64,000 nt of DNA, taken from positions 204,272 through 268,271 of the forward strand of contig JALNKM010000002.1 in assembly GCA_023268155.1 (NCBI GenBank), in the 5' to 3' direction. This DNA comes from Candidatus Geocrenenecus huangii. GTDB lineage: Archaea > Thermoproteota > Nitrososphaeria_A > Caldarchaeales > Wolframiiraptoraceae. The notes beneath the pieces are model-generated. The model made no database searches. It worked only from the letters and a program-made list of their open reading frames with translations, and was not told where the DNA came from. This document shows, piece by piece, positions 19,367 to 27,692 of this stretch. Within the stretch, counting starts at the first letter, position 1, and the number at the start of each line of letters is the position of its first letter. Made by a program: the position numbers and the translations under genes.

Positions 19367-19376
19367 TTATATATTA
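19367..19376 (-). promoter_or_regulatory. TATA box of the 5S rRNA gene
   Basis: On the minus strand TTAATATATAAC lies about 19-31 nt before the 5S 5' end, at the usual archaeal TATA distance. Confidence 0.6.
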
Positions 19377-19588
19377 ACTTGATTTTTGAAGGTTTTTAAC
19401 CCAATATTTTGTCTATGAGAGGTACGCTGTCTAAATTAGGCTACTTGTCTTTAGCTAAATTCTATGGAAAATATGTTTTCTAGAGTTGGCTTTTCTTTTA
19501 AGTTAGACTGGTTTGGTGGAATGATGTTTTTGTAGAAGTTTTCTTATCTTAATTTTGTAGGGGCCTAGGTAGGTGTATTAGAATATCC

Positions 19589-20515
19589 ATGGTTAATGGT
19601 GGCTGTAGTGTCTGTGGTAGCAGTGAAGTCGTATATCGTAGAAGGTATTCTGGAGAAGCCTTCTGTCGTAGATGTTTTCTTGAGAATATGGTTTCTAGGG
19701 TTAGGGCCACGATCTCCAGATATGAGCTATTGAAGCCTTTTGATAAAATTGTTGTGGCCGTTTCAGGCGGAAAAGATAGTCTCTCCCTCCTCAAGATTCT
19801 ATACAAGATAGAGAAAGACTTTCCAAGAGCCAGTCTCATCGCTGTAACGATCGATGAGGGAATCCCGGAATATAGAGATGAAGCTGTAAAGAATGCTGTA
19901 AAATATACTGGAAATCTTGGTATACCGCACTATATTTTCGGTTTTAAAGAATTCTTCGGCTTTACATTGACGGAAATAATAGAGAATGGTATTGCAGATA
20001 TAATTAATCTACAGCCCTGTACTATATGCGGTGTACTGAGAAGAAAGGCCTTAACACTTGCAGCTAGGAAGTTCGAGGGTACGGTCATCGCCACAGCCCA
20101 TACGCTTGATGACATAATTCAAACATATTTTCTAAACGTTCTACGTGGAGATACTAGGTTTACACCTATAGGTATTAGGAGAGAAGCTGAAGGTGTTATT
20201 CCGAGGGTTGCACCATTCCGTCTCATACCGGAATACGAGGTAGTGCTGTATGCCTACTTCTCTGATATACTATTCCAAACCCATGTCTGCCCATATGCTG
20301 AGAGGTCTATGAGAGACGAGATTAGAGCTTTCTTGACAAAATATGAAGAAAAGTTTCCAGGTTCATTGTTCGCCGCATTGAGTAGCTTCGAGAACGTCTA
20401 TATGAGAAGCATGCAGAAGGACATGAAATGTAGGATGTGTGGTGAGCCAACGAGTAGAGAAATATGTAGAGCATGCGAGATTGAAGAAAAGATTACCCAG
20501 AGATTGAAGCGTTAA
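19589..20515 (+). CDS. tRNA 2-thiolation enzyme, TtuA/Ncs6 family
   Basis: The 308-residue ATP-pyrophosphatase adenylates tRNA for 2-thiouridine formation. An N-terminal zinc finger (CSVCG...FCRRC, residues 6-29) is followed by the PP-loop SGGKDS (~59), the Fe-S cysteine pair PCTICG (~141-144) with the third ligand in HVCPYAERS, and a C-terminal zinc finger CRMCGEPTSREICRAC. It would use sulfur from a ubiquitin-like carrier, and a JAMM protein that could process such carriers lies 5 kb downstream. Confidence 0.87.
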   Translation: MVNGGCSVCGSSEVVYRRRYSGEAFCRRCFLENMVSRVRATISRYELLKPFDKIVVAVSGGKDSLSLLKILYKIEKDFPRASLIAVTIDEGIPEYRDEAVKNAVKYTGNLGIPHYIFGFKEFFGFTLTEIIENGIADIINLQPCTICGVLRRKALTLAARKFEGTVIATAHTLDDIIQTYFLNVLRGDTRFTPIGIRREAEGVIPRVAPFRLIPEYEVVLYAYFSDILFQTHVCPYAERSMRDEIRAFLTKYEEKFPGSLFAALSSFENVYMRSMQKDMKCRMCGEPTSREICRACEIEEKITQRLKR

Positions 20516-20520
20516 CTTAT

Positions 20521-21672
20521 TTATAGTTGGAAGAACCCGAAGGTCTTATATGTAAAGACTATGTTTGACGCTAGGAGCGTTAGGCAGACGACAGTAAACA
20601 GGTTATCCACAATCTTTAGTTTTTTCTCATTTTTTATTCTAGACTGTATTAGAGACATGTAAAGCAGGTGTCCGTCGAGGATCTTTATTGGAAGCATGTT
20701 GAAGATAGCTACCCCGAATGAGATCAACTGTATCCACCATAAAGCCCTGTATAAAGAATAGTCTGTCTCAGGGTTCCCTAAACCGAGAACGGTAGGTCTA
20801 TAATAATCTACCCTAACTACCCCGAGGCTCCTAAGAATCCATGCAATAGGAATCGTTACGGATTCTTTTATCTTGTAGGTATAGTTTCCTCTATCGGTTT
20901 CTATAAACAACGTATCTCTTAAGGTAATGTTCTGGTAGAGTGTTTCAGGGCTCAATGGAACCCCATTTATAGTATAGATCACCTCATTCGGCTGTGGCCC
21001 TACCTCTTCTCCAGATGTTTCTAAGACTATAACTCCCATAACAGTAGATGCGAAGAGTGTCATCATCATAAGTAGTACAAGCATGCCTACCGTTAGGTTT
21101 GCAAAACTTCCTGCAGCAGCTACTCTCATTTTGGAGATTGTTGGAGCCTCCTTGAAGTTTTCCTCATCCGGTTCGACAAATCCTCCTGGAAAGATAAATG
21201 CTAGAAAGAACCCTGTAGATCTTAATTTTATTTTTTCTAGCCTCGCTATTATTCCATGCATTCCTTCATGTGTTATGAGGACTATGGCGAAAGCAATCAG
21301 CATGTACGGTAGGTGGTCGAATCTTATGGTTACACCGATGATTATCGGGATGACTATGTTTCCTACACCTACATGCTCAGGCATGAAGATGTAGGTTCTC
21401 AGGTTATCTGCTAAGAAATAGACTGCGAAAAACGATAAACCAATAGAAGTCGCTAAACCAAGATTTGACAGTATCTTCCAGAACATTCTATGTGAAGATG
21501 AAAGCTTATCCATGTATTTTATCATGTTGTTAGATTTCAGCATGAGGAAGAATGGATAAAAACTGAGATTGCTTAAATTCTTTAATCGATCACTGTATCT
21601 CCACCTGAGAAACAGATATAGAATAGCCCATGCAGATGCAAACACCATAAGGTAAAGATAGATTGACTCCAT
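20521..21672 (-). CDS. Site-2 protease family (M50) membrane metalloprotease
   Basis: The 383-residue protein has about six membrane helices. The zinc motif THEGMHG (HExxH) lies in a helix near residue 135, and the third ligand motif NMLPIKILDGHLLY (NxxPxxxxDG) near residue 340. Between them is a PDZ-like extracytoplasmic insert (VGPQPNEVIYTINGVPLSPETLY). Such enzymes cleave membrane-bound regulators or signal-peptide remnants inside the membrane. It is convergent with the TtuA gene (gap 5 bp). Confidence 0.87.
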   Translation of the reverse strand: MESIYLYLMVFASAWAILYLFLRWRYSDRLKNLSNLSFYPFFLMLKSNNMIKYMDKLSSSHRMFWKILSNLGLATSIGLSFFAVYFLADNLRTYIFMPEHVGVGNIVIPIIIGVTIRFDHLPYMLIAFAIVLITHEGMHGIIARLEKIKLRSTGFFLAFIFPGGFVEPDEENFKEAPTISKMRVAAAGSFANLTVGMLVLLMMMTLFASTVMGVIVLETSGEEVGPQPNEVIYTINGVPLSPETLYQNITLRDTLFIETDRGNYTYKIKESVTIPIAWILRSLGVVRVDYYRPTVLGLGNPETDYSLYRALWWIQLISFGVAIFNMLPIKILDGHLLYMSLIQSRIKNEKKLKIVDNLFTVVCLTLLASNIVFTYKTFGFFQL

Positions 21673-21913
21673 CCCGTCTATAATTCATAGACCCTCTTAA
21701 TAATTTCTTCTCTAAACAAATACTTTTAGGAGTAGAGATATCTTTTTCCTTTTCTTTGAGGATGATAGATTTATCATCTATACTTATTCTATACTTATTG
21801 CTTTCTCGAGAAGGTCTAAGTATTTTTCCCAGCATTTTGGGTATTTGTATCTGTAAGTAGGCTTTTATGGTAGAATTGTTATTATGTTTCTGGTAGCCTT
21901 CGGGGGGTCTAGA

Positions 21914-22207
21914 ATGTCTGAAGAATCTCAAAGTGAGGGTTGGGAGTCTAAGCGAGAGAATGTTGTACAAATATTGGAGAGTATAGCTAACGACACAAAC
22001 ACTCCTAGAAATATCAGGAGGGTTGCTAAAGCTGCATCGGACGCTCTTTTCGATGAAAAATATCCACCAGCTATTAGAGCTGCAAACGCTATTGAGATGA
22101 TCGAAGAGATAATCAATGATCCGAATATGCCTGTTTTTACTAGAACTCAATTCTGGATGGCTATCTCGATACTTGAAGTAATTAGGTCAATGGGTAAAGA
22201 TACCTAG
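21914..22207 (+). CDS. UPF0147 family small helical protein
   Basis: The 97-residue acidic helical protein contains the family pattern VVQILESIANDTNTPRNIRR and AIRAANAIEMIEEIINDPNMP. UPF0147 is widespread in archaea and of unknown function. ATG 21914 follows GGGGGGT by 5 nt, and a TATA-like GCTTTTATGG lies ~50 bp upstream, so the upstream ATG at 21884 is less likely. A winged-helix gene follows on the same strand. Confidence 0.85.
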   Translation: MSEESQSEGWESKRENVVQILESIANDTNTPRNIRRVAKAASDALFDEKYPPAIRAANAIEMIEEIINDPNMPVFTRTQFWMAISILEVIRSMGKDT

Positions 22208-22297
22208 ATATTCTTAAGATAATACTCCTAGAATATCGGTGGCTTTTGGCCATCAAAAAGTTATATCCAATCTAATGGGAAAAACAATGTTCGGAGA

Positions 22298-22765
22298 TTG
22301 AGCCCACAAGCGTCTAGAAAGAAGGTAAAGCTAGAGTTAACGAATGATGATGGGGATAGACTTATCCTCATAATGGAGGGTAGGATCGATAGGGAGAAGC
22401 TTATGCAGCTTGCAGACTTCCTAGAACTGTATGGTGGTTCCCAGAATGAAAACACTAATCACCCACTACTAGAGGGTAGCAAAGTAGCTAAACTCGCAAG
22501 AGTAATCACCAAGTACTTCCCTCTAGGATTCTTCTCTTCAAGAGATGTTGTTGAAGCATATATCGCAGAATACCGTGAACCTCTAAGTCTTTCTACTGCA
22601 TCAACATATCTTGCTAGACTTGCTGATAGAGGCTTCCTAGAGAGACACGGCTCCGGCAACAATATAAGATACAAGCTTGCTCAATCCCATATTATCGAGA
22701 GACATAATCAAAATCATGGAAAAGAATTCTTCGAAAACCCGTATAATGTTCCCCATTATCCATAG
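22298..22765 (+). CDS. Winged-helix domain protein
   Basis: The 155-residue protein has an N-terminal beta region (KVKLELTNDDGDRLILIMEGRID) and helix, then a winged helix at ~85-140: GFFSSRDVVEAYIAEY, SLSTASTYLARLADRGFLERHGSGNNIRYKL. The C-terminus is His/Asn-rich. The DNA-binding-like half suggests a regulator or chromatin-associated protein. The start is TTG 22298, about 4 nt after GGAG. It follows the UPF0147 gene by 90 bp. Confidence 0.7.
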   Translation: MSPQASRKKVKLELTNDDGDRLILIMEGRIDREKLMQLADFLELYGGSQNENTNHPLLEGSKVAKLARVITKYFPLGFFSSRDVVEAYIAEYREPLSLSTASTYLARLADRGFLERHGSGNNIRYKLAQSHIIERHNQNHGKEFFENPYNVPHYP

Positions 22766-22951
22766 ATGTGTCCTAACATAGAGTCTGACACTCATTATAA
22801 TGTAAGAAGTGAAGCAAACAGGTAAAAAACGTGTTTGTCTTTTTCTAGATATTACGTTGAACTAACAAGTGTATTATCGACGTCACCCGGCTACGTTTTT
22901 ACTAAATAGTGGCTCGTCTACACTTTTGTATAACCTGGAGGGGTGCGGGAG

Positions 22952-23350
22952 ATGAAAAAGAAGGTCTTAGATTTTCTGAAAAATTCAGGTCTTAATCTTG
23001 ATTGTGATGAGGTTTTAACGTTATTAATTAAGGGTTCTTCTCTTACTGAAGCTCAAGCTGAGACATTGCTAGTAGAGTATGCTTCTCAATTCAATGATGG
23101 AAAACATGATACAGTTAGTAAGGCATCTATAAGAGGTGTATCGAAGGGAGCTTATGCAAGAACGAAAGCTCAAGCAATAAATAACATACGTCAAAGCATC
23201 TATACAATAATGCTTTTAAGATATTTAGGGGTCTTGACCGATGAGGGTTTGGCCAGACTAATGGAAGTAGCGGAGAAACTAGGCAAAGGAGAAATTAAAG
23301 AAGGGTTAGAGTTGTTGCATTCTATGACTTGGCGTGATATCACAACCTAG
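22952..23350 (+). CDS. Hypothetical helical protein in a winged-helix operon
   Basis: The 132-residue soluble protein is almost wholly helical, with a central basic part (SIRGVSKGAYARTKAQAINNIRQSIYTIMLLRYLGVL) and a C-terminal LAKLMEVAEKL-type amphipathic helix. I do not recognise it. ATG 22952 is chosen because GGAGGGG ends 8 nt before it; GTG 22943 overlaps that site. The next gene begins within 10 bp, so the two are very likely cotranscribed. Confidence 0.6.
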   Translation: MKKKVLDFLKNSGLNLDCDEVLTLLIKGSSLTEAQAETLLVEYASQFNDGKHDTVSKASIRGVSKGAYARTKAQAINNIRQSIYTIMLLRYLGVLTDEGLARLMEVAEKLGKGEIKEGLELLHSMTWRDITT

Positions 23351-23359
23351 GTGACCATA

Positions 23360-23737
23360 ATGGACCCAGAGTTAACCATGGTTTTAATATTTTCAATACT
23401 GTTCGTAGCGCAGACGATACTCTATACTATGCTCTTGTTGAGGCTAAAGGAGAAAGTCGAAGAATCACTCGACGGATCACGTATATCACAAGACACGGCG
23501 AGTGGACTTGATGAGGGAAAACTTAATGAGAGCATATTTAAAGCATTAGAGATACTATCTAAAGGCTCACTAAGTGCTAGAGAAGTTAGTAGAAATTTAG
23601 GTTTGAGCAGAGAACATACGGCCAGACTACTTAAAAAAATGGTTGAAGCTGGATTAGTAATAAGAGAAGGTAAACCTTATCGATACATGCTTACATCTTC
23701 TGGAAGAGCCATAATTGAGGGTAATAAGAAAAGATAA
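23360..23737 (+). CDS. Membrane-anchored winged-helix regulator
   Basis: The 125-residue protein begins with one membrane helix (LTMVLIFSILFVAQTILYTMLLL, residues ~5-26), then an acidic linker, then a MarR/ArsR-like winged helix (IFKALEILSKGSLSAREVSRNLGLSREHTARLLKKMVEAGLVI). Such proteins may carry membrane signals to promoters. ATG 23360 follows AGGTGA; GTG 23351 directly abuts the preceding stop and would add three residues. The operon partner is the helical protein upstream. Confidence 0.7.
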   Translation: MDPELTMVLIFSILFVAQTILYTMLLLRLKEKVEESLDGSRISQDTASGLDEGKLNESIFKALEILSKGSLSAREVSRNLGLSREHTARLLKKMVEAGLVIREGKPYRYMLTSSGRAIIEGNKKR

Positions 23738-23791
23738 TGTGACATCACACTTATCCTAGGTCTGTATTCTATCGTCATGTAACATTATACG

Positions 23792-24196
23792 TTATATGTC
23801 GGTCATTTTTCCACCAGTTACATTAGAAGTTCTAGTAGCCAACTCTACTCCCACCTCTAGTATTATTATCTCAAGCGTTCCTGAGACTTTTCCTTCTATC
23901 AAATGTCCACCATATGCATTGTAGTCTCTATCTGTAACCGTTATGTGAGCATGTATTCTATCTACTCCAATATTCCCTATCAATGATGTAACTTCCAGAT
24001 TTTTATTTATAAGCTTCTCGACATAGCCTCTCTTCTCAAAATCATAGAATCCTAGTTTAAGATAATTTACAGTACCTATTCCGAAGAAGAATCCATTTAT
24101 CTTCTCGACACTTCTTATTTCTTCCAAACATTTAATTATCTCATCTCCAGGGTCGAGTCTAACAATAATTCTGTTATCTATTCTCCTGTACTTCAT
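23792..24196 (-). CDS. PPC (DUF296) domain protein
   Basis: The 134-residue protein matches the plant-and-prokaryote-conserved domain: IIVRLDPGDEIIKCLEEI, FFFGIGTVNYLKLGFYD, VTSLIGNIG, HAHITVTDRDYNAYGGHLIEGKVSGTLEIII. The GGHLxxG turn and the His-rich centre are diagnostic. Family members form trimers. In plants the domain accompanies AT-hooks, while prokaryotic stand-alone forms may bind a small ligand or metal. It lies 3' of the UbiX-like gene on the same strand. Confidence 0.82.
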   Translation of the reverse strand: MKYRRIDNRIIVRLDPGDEIIKCLEEIRSVEKINGFFFGIGTVNYLKLGFYDFEKRGYVEKLINKNLEVTSLIGNIGVDRIHAHITVTDRDYNAYGGHLIEGKVSGTLEIIILEVGVELATRTSNVTGGKMTDI

Positions 24197-24305
24197 GCTT
24201 AAATCGATAATTTTAACATGAAGAATAAAACTCTTCTTATTTTATTGATTAATCGACTATCACTATTGGGGTTAAATAGTATGGTTGTAAGATAAGGTAT
24301 ATTGA

Positions 24306-24890
24306 TTATTCACGGGGTTCTGCACCCCATCTTTTGAATAAATCATGCTCTATTCCAAGTATGTCCAATACCTTGCCTACTATGAAGTCTACTAACTCTT
24401 CTAGCCTTCTAGGCTTATAATAGAATGCGGGCATGGCTGGAAGTATTACTACCCCTATTCTGGCTAGTTCAAGCATGTTGCGTAAATGGATAACGTTTAA
24501 CGGTGTCTCTCGTGGAACTAGTATAAGCGTTTTCTTCTCTTTTAATGCAACATCGGCAGCTCTAAGGATAAGGTTACCTGTGTAGCCGCATGCTATTCCT
24601 GCCAACGTCTTCAAGCTGCATGGGATGATAATCATTCCATCCGTTTTGAAGGAGCCGCTGGCCAAGGGTGCATCAACTTCTTCCTCTCTATAACAATATC
24701 TTCCAAGCTTCTCAAAATCCTCCCTACCCATATCCAACTCATGCCTAATAATCTTCTCAGCTGTCTTGCTTACAATTAAATGAGTTTCTATATTCTTTTC
24801 TGTCAAAACCTCTAGAAGACGCTTAGCGTAGATTACCCCGCTTGCGCCAGTTACTGCGATAACCAATCTTTCAATTTTTCCACGATGCAT
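24306..24890 (-). CDS. ubiX: UbiX-like flavin prenyltransferase
   Basis: The 194-residue flavoprotein attaches a prenyl group to FMN, making the prenyl-FMN cofactor of UbiD-type decarboxylases. Marks are the N-terminal VIAVTGASGVIYAKRLLE, SFKTDGMIIIPCSLKTLAGIACGYTGNLILRAADVALKE, LVPRETPLN, and LPAMPAFYYKP. No ubiD is present in the window. An AT-rich TATA-like element about 26 bp upstream suggests a leaderless mRNA starting at the ATG at 24890. Confidence 0.9.
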   Translation of the reverse strand: MHRGKIERLVIAVTGASGVIYAKRLLEVLTEKNIETHLIVSKTAEKIIRHELDMGREDFEKLGRYCYREEEVDAPLASGSFKTDGMIIIPCSLKTLAGIACGYTGNLILRAADVALKEKKTLILVPRETPLNVIHLRNMLELARIGVVILPAMPAFYYKPRRLEELVDFIVGKVLDILGIEHDLFKRWGAEPRE

Positions 24891-24950
24891 ACATTGAAAG
24901 TATACTTAGAGATTATTAAACAAAATCATTCGACCTGCATCATCGTTAAG

Positions 24951-24962
24951 GATATATATAAT
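24951..24962 (+). promoter_or_regulatory. TATA box of the sRNA candidate
   Basis: GATATATATAAT lies about 25-30 nt before the putative sRNA 5' end at 24981. Confidence 0.5.
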
Positions 24963-24980
24963 CTAGCTAGATTGGATTAT

Positions 24981-25044
24981 GGCGATGATGATGGACTCGA
25001 AGGGCGATGTGATATTGATGAATCAGCCCTGGGGTACCTGAGCC
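24981..25044 (+). ncRNA. Box C/D sRNA candidate
   Basis: C box ATGATGA (24985-24991), C'-like TTGATGA (25015-25021) and D box CTGA (25038-25041) are at normal archaeal spacing, and the ends close with GGC (24981-24983) and GCC (25042-25044). The D guide is 25022-25037 (core GCCCTGGGGTAC). The D' box is weak (CGAT at 25005-25008), giving a guide 24992-25004. A strong TATA element sits about 26 nt upstream. It would guide 2'-O-methylation of rRNA or tRNA; targets were not searched. A 71-codon frame overlaps but is unconvincing. Confidence 0.55.
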
Positions 25045-25100
25045 TCAACCCATATATCTACTACCACGTAGATGGAGAAGAAGAAACACGTGTAGGTTAA

Positions 25101-25523
25101 CTAGATTACCTCTATTTCTTCTTCTCTAAACATCTTCTTATCCTCTTCTAATATCCATGCTCTAAAACTTGTTTCACGGGTCATAGATATTATTAGGTAT
25201 ACATATCCAGGGATAGCTTGTTCTAGGTCTCTCAAGGATGGTGAAGCTTCGAGACCGATGTGGGAGTGATAGGCTCCAACTACTTCTAATCCTTCTTTCT
25301 CAGCTTCTTTCTCAGCCTCAAGATAATCTAGAGGATCAACAACATACCCAACTCTTCTATCATATGGATAAATATTCTTAGCATTCTTAATCTTCTCGAC
25401 TATTATTTCCTCCTTTACTTTTTTCCCAATAAGTAGTCCGCAGCACTCTTCCGGGAAAGTGTCTAGACAATAATGTATTATTTCTTCCAAGTCTTTCCGC
25501 CTTATCTTCATCCCATCACTCAT
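25101..25523 (-). CDS. JAMM/MPN+ metalloprotease-like protein
   Basis: The 140-residue JAB1/MPN domain protein has FPEECCGLLIG with the catalytic Glu, then GAYHSHIGLEASPSLRDLEQA, which fits HxHx7SxxD zinc ligands. Archaeal JAMM proteins cleave ubiquitin-like SAMP conjugates or precursors and can support tRNA thiolation and molybdopterin synthesis. No ubiquitin-like or E1 gene is adjacent. The ATG at 25523 is chosen because the TATA element at 25545-25550 would start the mRNA at that codon. Confidence 0.85.
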   Translation of the reverse strand: MSDGMKIRRKDLEEIIHYCLDTFPEECCGLLIGKKVKEEIIVEKIKNAKNIYPYDRRVGYVVDPLDYLEAEKEAEKEGLEVVGAYHSHIGLEASPSLRDLEQAIPGYVYLIISMTRETSFRAWILEEDKKMFREEEIEVI

Positions 25524-25544
25524 GGATTCCACGAACTCCCTAAC

Positions 25545-25550
25545 TATATA
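25545..25550 (-). promoter_or_regulatory. TATA box of the JAMM gene
   Basis: CTTATATAG on the minus strand is centred about 26 nt before the ATG at 25523, implying a leaderless transcript. Confidence 0.5.
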
Positions 25551-25762
25551 AGATTAATCAAGTCTCAATCCTATACCACTTATTAAATAGCAAATCTAGC
25601 TTATAGGGTAGTCGATCCTGCATCTAGAACTCTAGACTCAAAGACCCCCATCTTGGAAGATATATGTAAGTACCTCAATTTACATACACTAGTTTGTTAA
25701 AGTCGCATGGAAGAAATTCAATATTTGCAATTATGCAGGACTCTACATAGTAAGGTAGCGTA

Positions 25763-26167
25763 CTATATCTCCCAGCCGATGATGGTTAAATCAAAGTCTG
25801 TAACTAATCCTACTAGCTTATTATTAGAGTCTACTATAGGTATTCTTCTTAAATGTTTATTCTTCATTATCTTTACAACTTCTAAGATAGTTGATCTAGG
25901 ATTACAGGTAATAGGATTCCTGGTCATTATGTCTTCAACTTTAAGCTTCTTTACATCCTTCTTGCTTAAAACAGCTTTCGTGACGACATCTCTAAACGTG
26001 ATTAAACCATGCAGGACACCCTCTGAATCTACAACTGGTAGACACTCAACATCATATTCAACCATCTTTCTCACAGCCTCCTCTACACTACTACCTAGAG
26101 AAGTTACAACCAAGTTTTTCGTCATAATTTTATCCACAGTTATATTAGAAATCTCGAACCTACTCAT
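25763..26167 (-). CDS. Two-CBS-domain protein
   Basis: The 134-residue protein consists of a CBS pair: VDKIMTKNLVVTS...CLPVVDSEGVLHGLITFRDVV and VEDIMTRNPITCN...RIPIVDSNNKLVGLVTDFDLTI. CBS pairs bind adenosyl ligands (AMP, ATP, SAM) and regulate partner proteins; no catalytic domain is attached. The ATG at 26167 (MSRFEIS) is preferred to one at 26197, because the TATA box at 26199-26206 would place the mRNA start near 26177. Confidence 0.85.
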   Translation of the reverse strand: MSRFEISNITVDKIMTKNLVVTSLGSSVEEAVRKMVEYDVECLPVVDSEGVLHGLITFRDVVTKAVLSKKDVKKLKVEDIMTRNPITCNPRSTILEVVKIMKNKHLRRIPIVDSNNKLVGLVTDFDLTIIGWEI

Positions 26168-26198
26168 GAGCAACTCTGAATTGCCTGTAAGAAGCATG

Positions 26199-26206
26199 TT
26201 ATATAA
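26199..26206 (-). promoter_or_regulatory. TATA box of the CBS gene
   Basis: GTTTATATAAC on the minus strand lies about 30-40 nt before the ATG at 26167, so it fixes the shorter start. Confidence 0.5.
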
Positions 26207-26260
26207 ACTTAAACACGTAACCAGTTCTCTAATATTTTTAGCCTAATATGTTAATTAAAG

Positions 26261-26965
26261 GGCTCTGTTAACTTAAGCCATCTCCATCACCCCTCTTATG
26301 TTGTGGATTATGCTTAGCGTTTCAGGCTGGCTGAATAGATGGAATAGGCTCAGCCAGCTCCAGACATGCTCTAGAATACATTCCTTCTTCATGCATGGGA
26401 AGTGGTCGTCGAAGCTCTCGGTTCTATCCTTCAGCATCTGTATAGCCCTCTCCATAGCTTGGAATAGCCATTCCCCAAACCTGTACCTACGATGCTTAAG
26501 GCCCAGCCTCAGGCATGCCTCATGGTACCATGGGGCTCCATCTGTCCAGACTGGATGCTTACCGTAAGCCTCCACCAAAGTCCTAAGGAACATCTCAGCC
26601 TATATACTGTTCCTACTCCATGAAAGCCAGAATCCCAGGGTTCTCTTGCTAAACGGCTCGTAAGCAACCCATACCCATGCTAGAAGCCCCCTCACCACTA
26701 TAGCCGTCTCATCAACAAGGAATAGGGATACTTTACACTTAGCCTTGAAGAACTTTCTGAATCCTGGGAGCCTCTAAACCCAGCCCCAGACAGCCACATG
26801 ACTCCTATCTACGAAAGGCTTAAGAACCCTTGAGACACATCTAAAGCTTAGGCCTAGGGCTACTAGGTAAAGGCCGTAGAGAACCACTGGAAAAGGTGTC
26901 CTTACCCTCAAGAACATAAGAAAACAACCGCAGCCCTAGGCCAAAAGCCTTAAGTTAACAGAGCC
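26261..26965 (-). mobile_element. Insertion sequence with 19-bp ends and 9-bp target duplication
   Basis: The left end GGCTCTGTTAACTTAAGCC (26261-26279) matches the inverted right end (26947-26965) at 18 of 19 bases. Both sides are flanked by the direct repeat TAATTAAAG (26252-26260 and 26966-26974), a perfect 9-bp target duplication. The 705-bp element carries one transposase frame on the minus strand. The DDE domain looks like the IS6/IS240-type seen in archaea. The intact ends and duplication point to a recent insertion despite the broken transposase. Confidence 0.9.
26273..26917 (-). pseudogene. DDE transposase broken by two in-frame TAG codons
   Basis: One continuous frame from ATG 26917 to TGA 26273 encodes 214 codons, interrupted by TAG at 26774-26776 (after VAVWGWV) and TAG at 26600-26602 (after SRNSI). 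The parts match a compact DDE transposase: VSLFLVDETAIVV (first Asp), PVWTDGAPWYHEACLRLGLKHRRY (second Asp), and MERAIQMLKDRTESFDDHFPC (Glu). No frameshift is needed. TAG is a common normal stop in this window, so readthrough as pyrrolysine is unlikely, and the gene is probably dead. The first stop fits a C-to-T change of a CAG codon. Confidence 0.85.
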
Positions 26966-26974
26966 TAATTAAAG

Positions 26975-27692
26975 AGGAACAACATCTATATATGTATCTC
27001 CTTATCTTTACGCTGTTCTACAAATAGAGTTAAGTGCGTCGTAGGTTCCCAGAATAGTTCCTTCTCATCCTCGTGGTTTACAGAGACTCTTATTAAACCT
27101 ATGAGTAAGGGTTAAAACGAATAGAGCTATAGAAAATAACTTTAATTTCTTAAAGAGTATTAGAAATAATCGAGAAGAAGATATTCGTAAATATGGAGAT
27201 GAAGAGATATCTTTTAAAGTCTCGAAGTCATTTATAGAAATGGCTAGATGATTTCCTCATGAAGTAATCTGCAATTGTGGAAGTTTGTAATAGTTGTTGA
27301 TAAGATAGGAGAAGATATTTCCAGAAAACTTAATTATTTTTGGATGGATAGATTCGAAGATCATCTCGAAACTAGGCGTTGAAGCAACTGAGGAAATTAA
27401 AATTTAAAAAGAAGTTTAAATAACCGACTCAGTCCATTAAGTATCATATTTGGAGATGAATTATCTTAAAGTTTATTAGAAAATACTTTTTGTGGCATTA
27501 ATCAAAATTTTCATAAATCTTAAAAGGAAAATATTAAGAAACAGGTCCTATATCAATAGTAGGATTTTAAAAATGATTTCGACGAGTTTGATTATATTGA
27601 TGGCATCTTTCCTTTTTCGTCTTAGCTGTATTTGAATTTGATAGAAATACTTAAATAAAGTTAATAAGTTGATAAATGATGTGAATTGAAAA
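26975..27692. other. AT-rich intergenic region upstream of the transporter cluster
   Basis: About 720 bp. No ORF with recognisable features is visible on either strand, and the base composition is even more AT-rich than elsewhere. It may hold promoter elements for the substrate-binding-protein gene and decayed DNA from the nearby IS insertion. No repeats or RNA motifs were recognised. Confidence 0.5.

Noticed and set aside
24885..25100. 71-codon plus-strand ORF between the ubiX and JAMM genes
   Set aside because: It overlaps the ubiX start and its promoter, has no ribosome-binding site, and its middle contains C/D boxes preceded by a TATA element, which explain the sequence better.
26273..26917. 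Pyrrolysine decoding of the two TAG codons in the transposase
   Set aside because: TAG ends many ordinary genes in this window, no pyl genes are seen, and decay of an IS transposase is the simpler reading.
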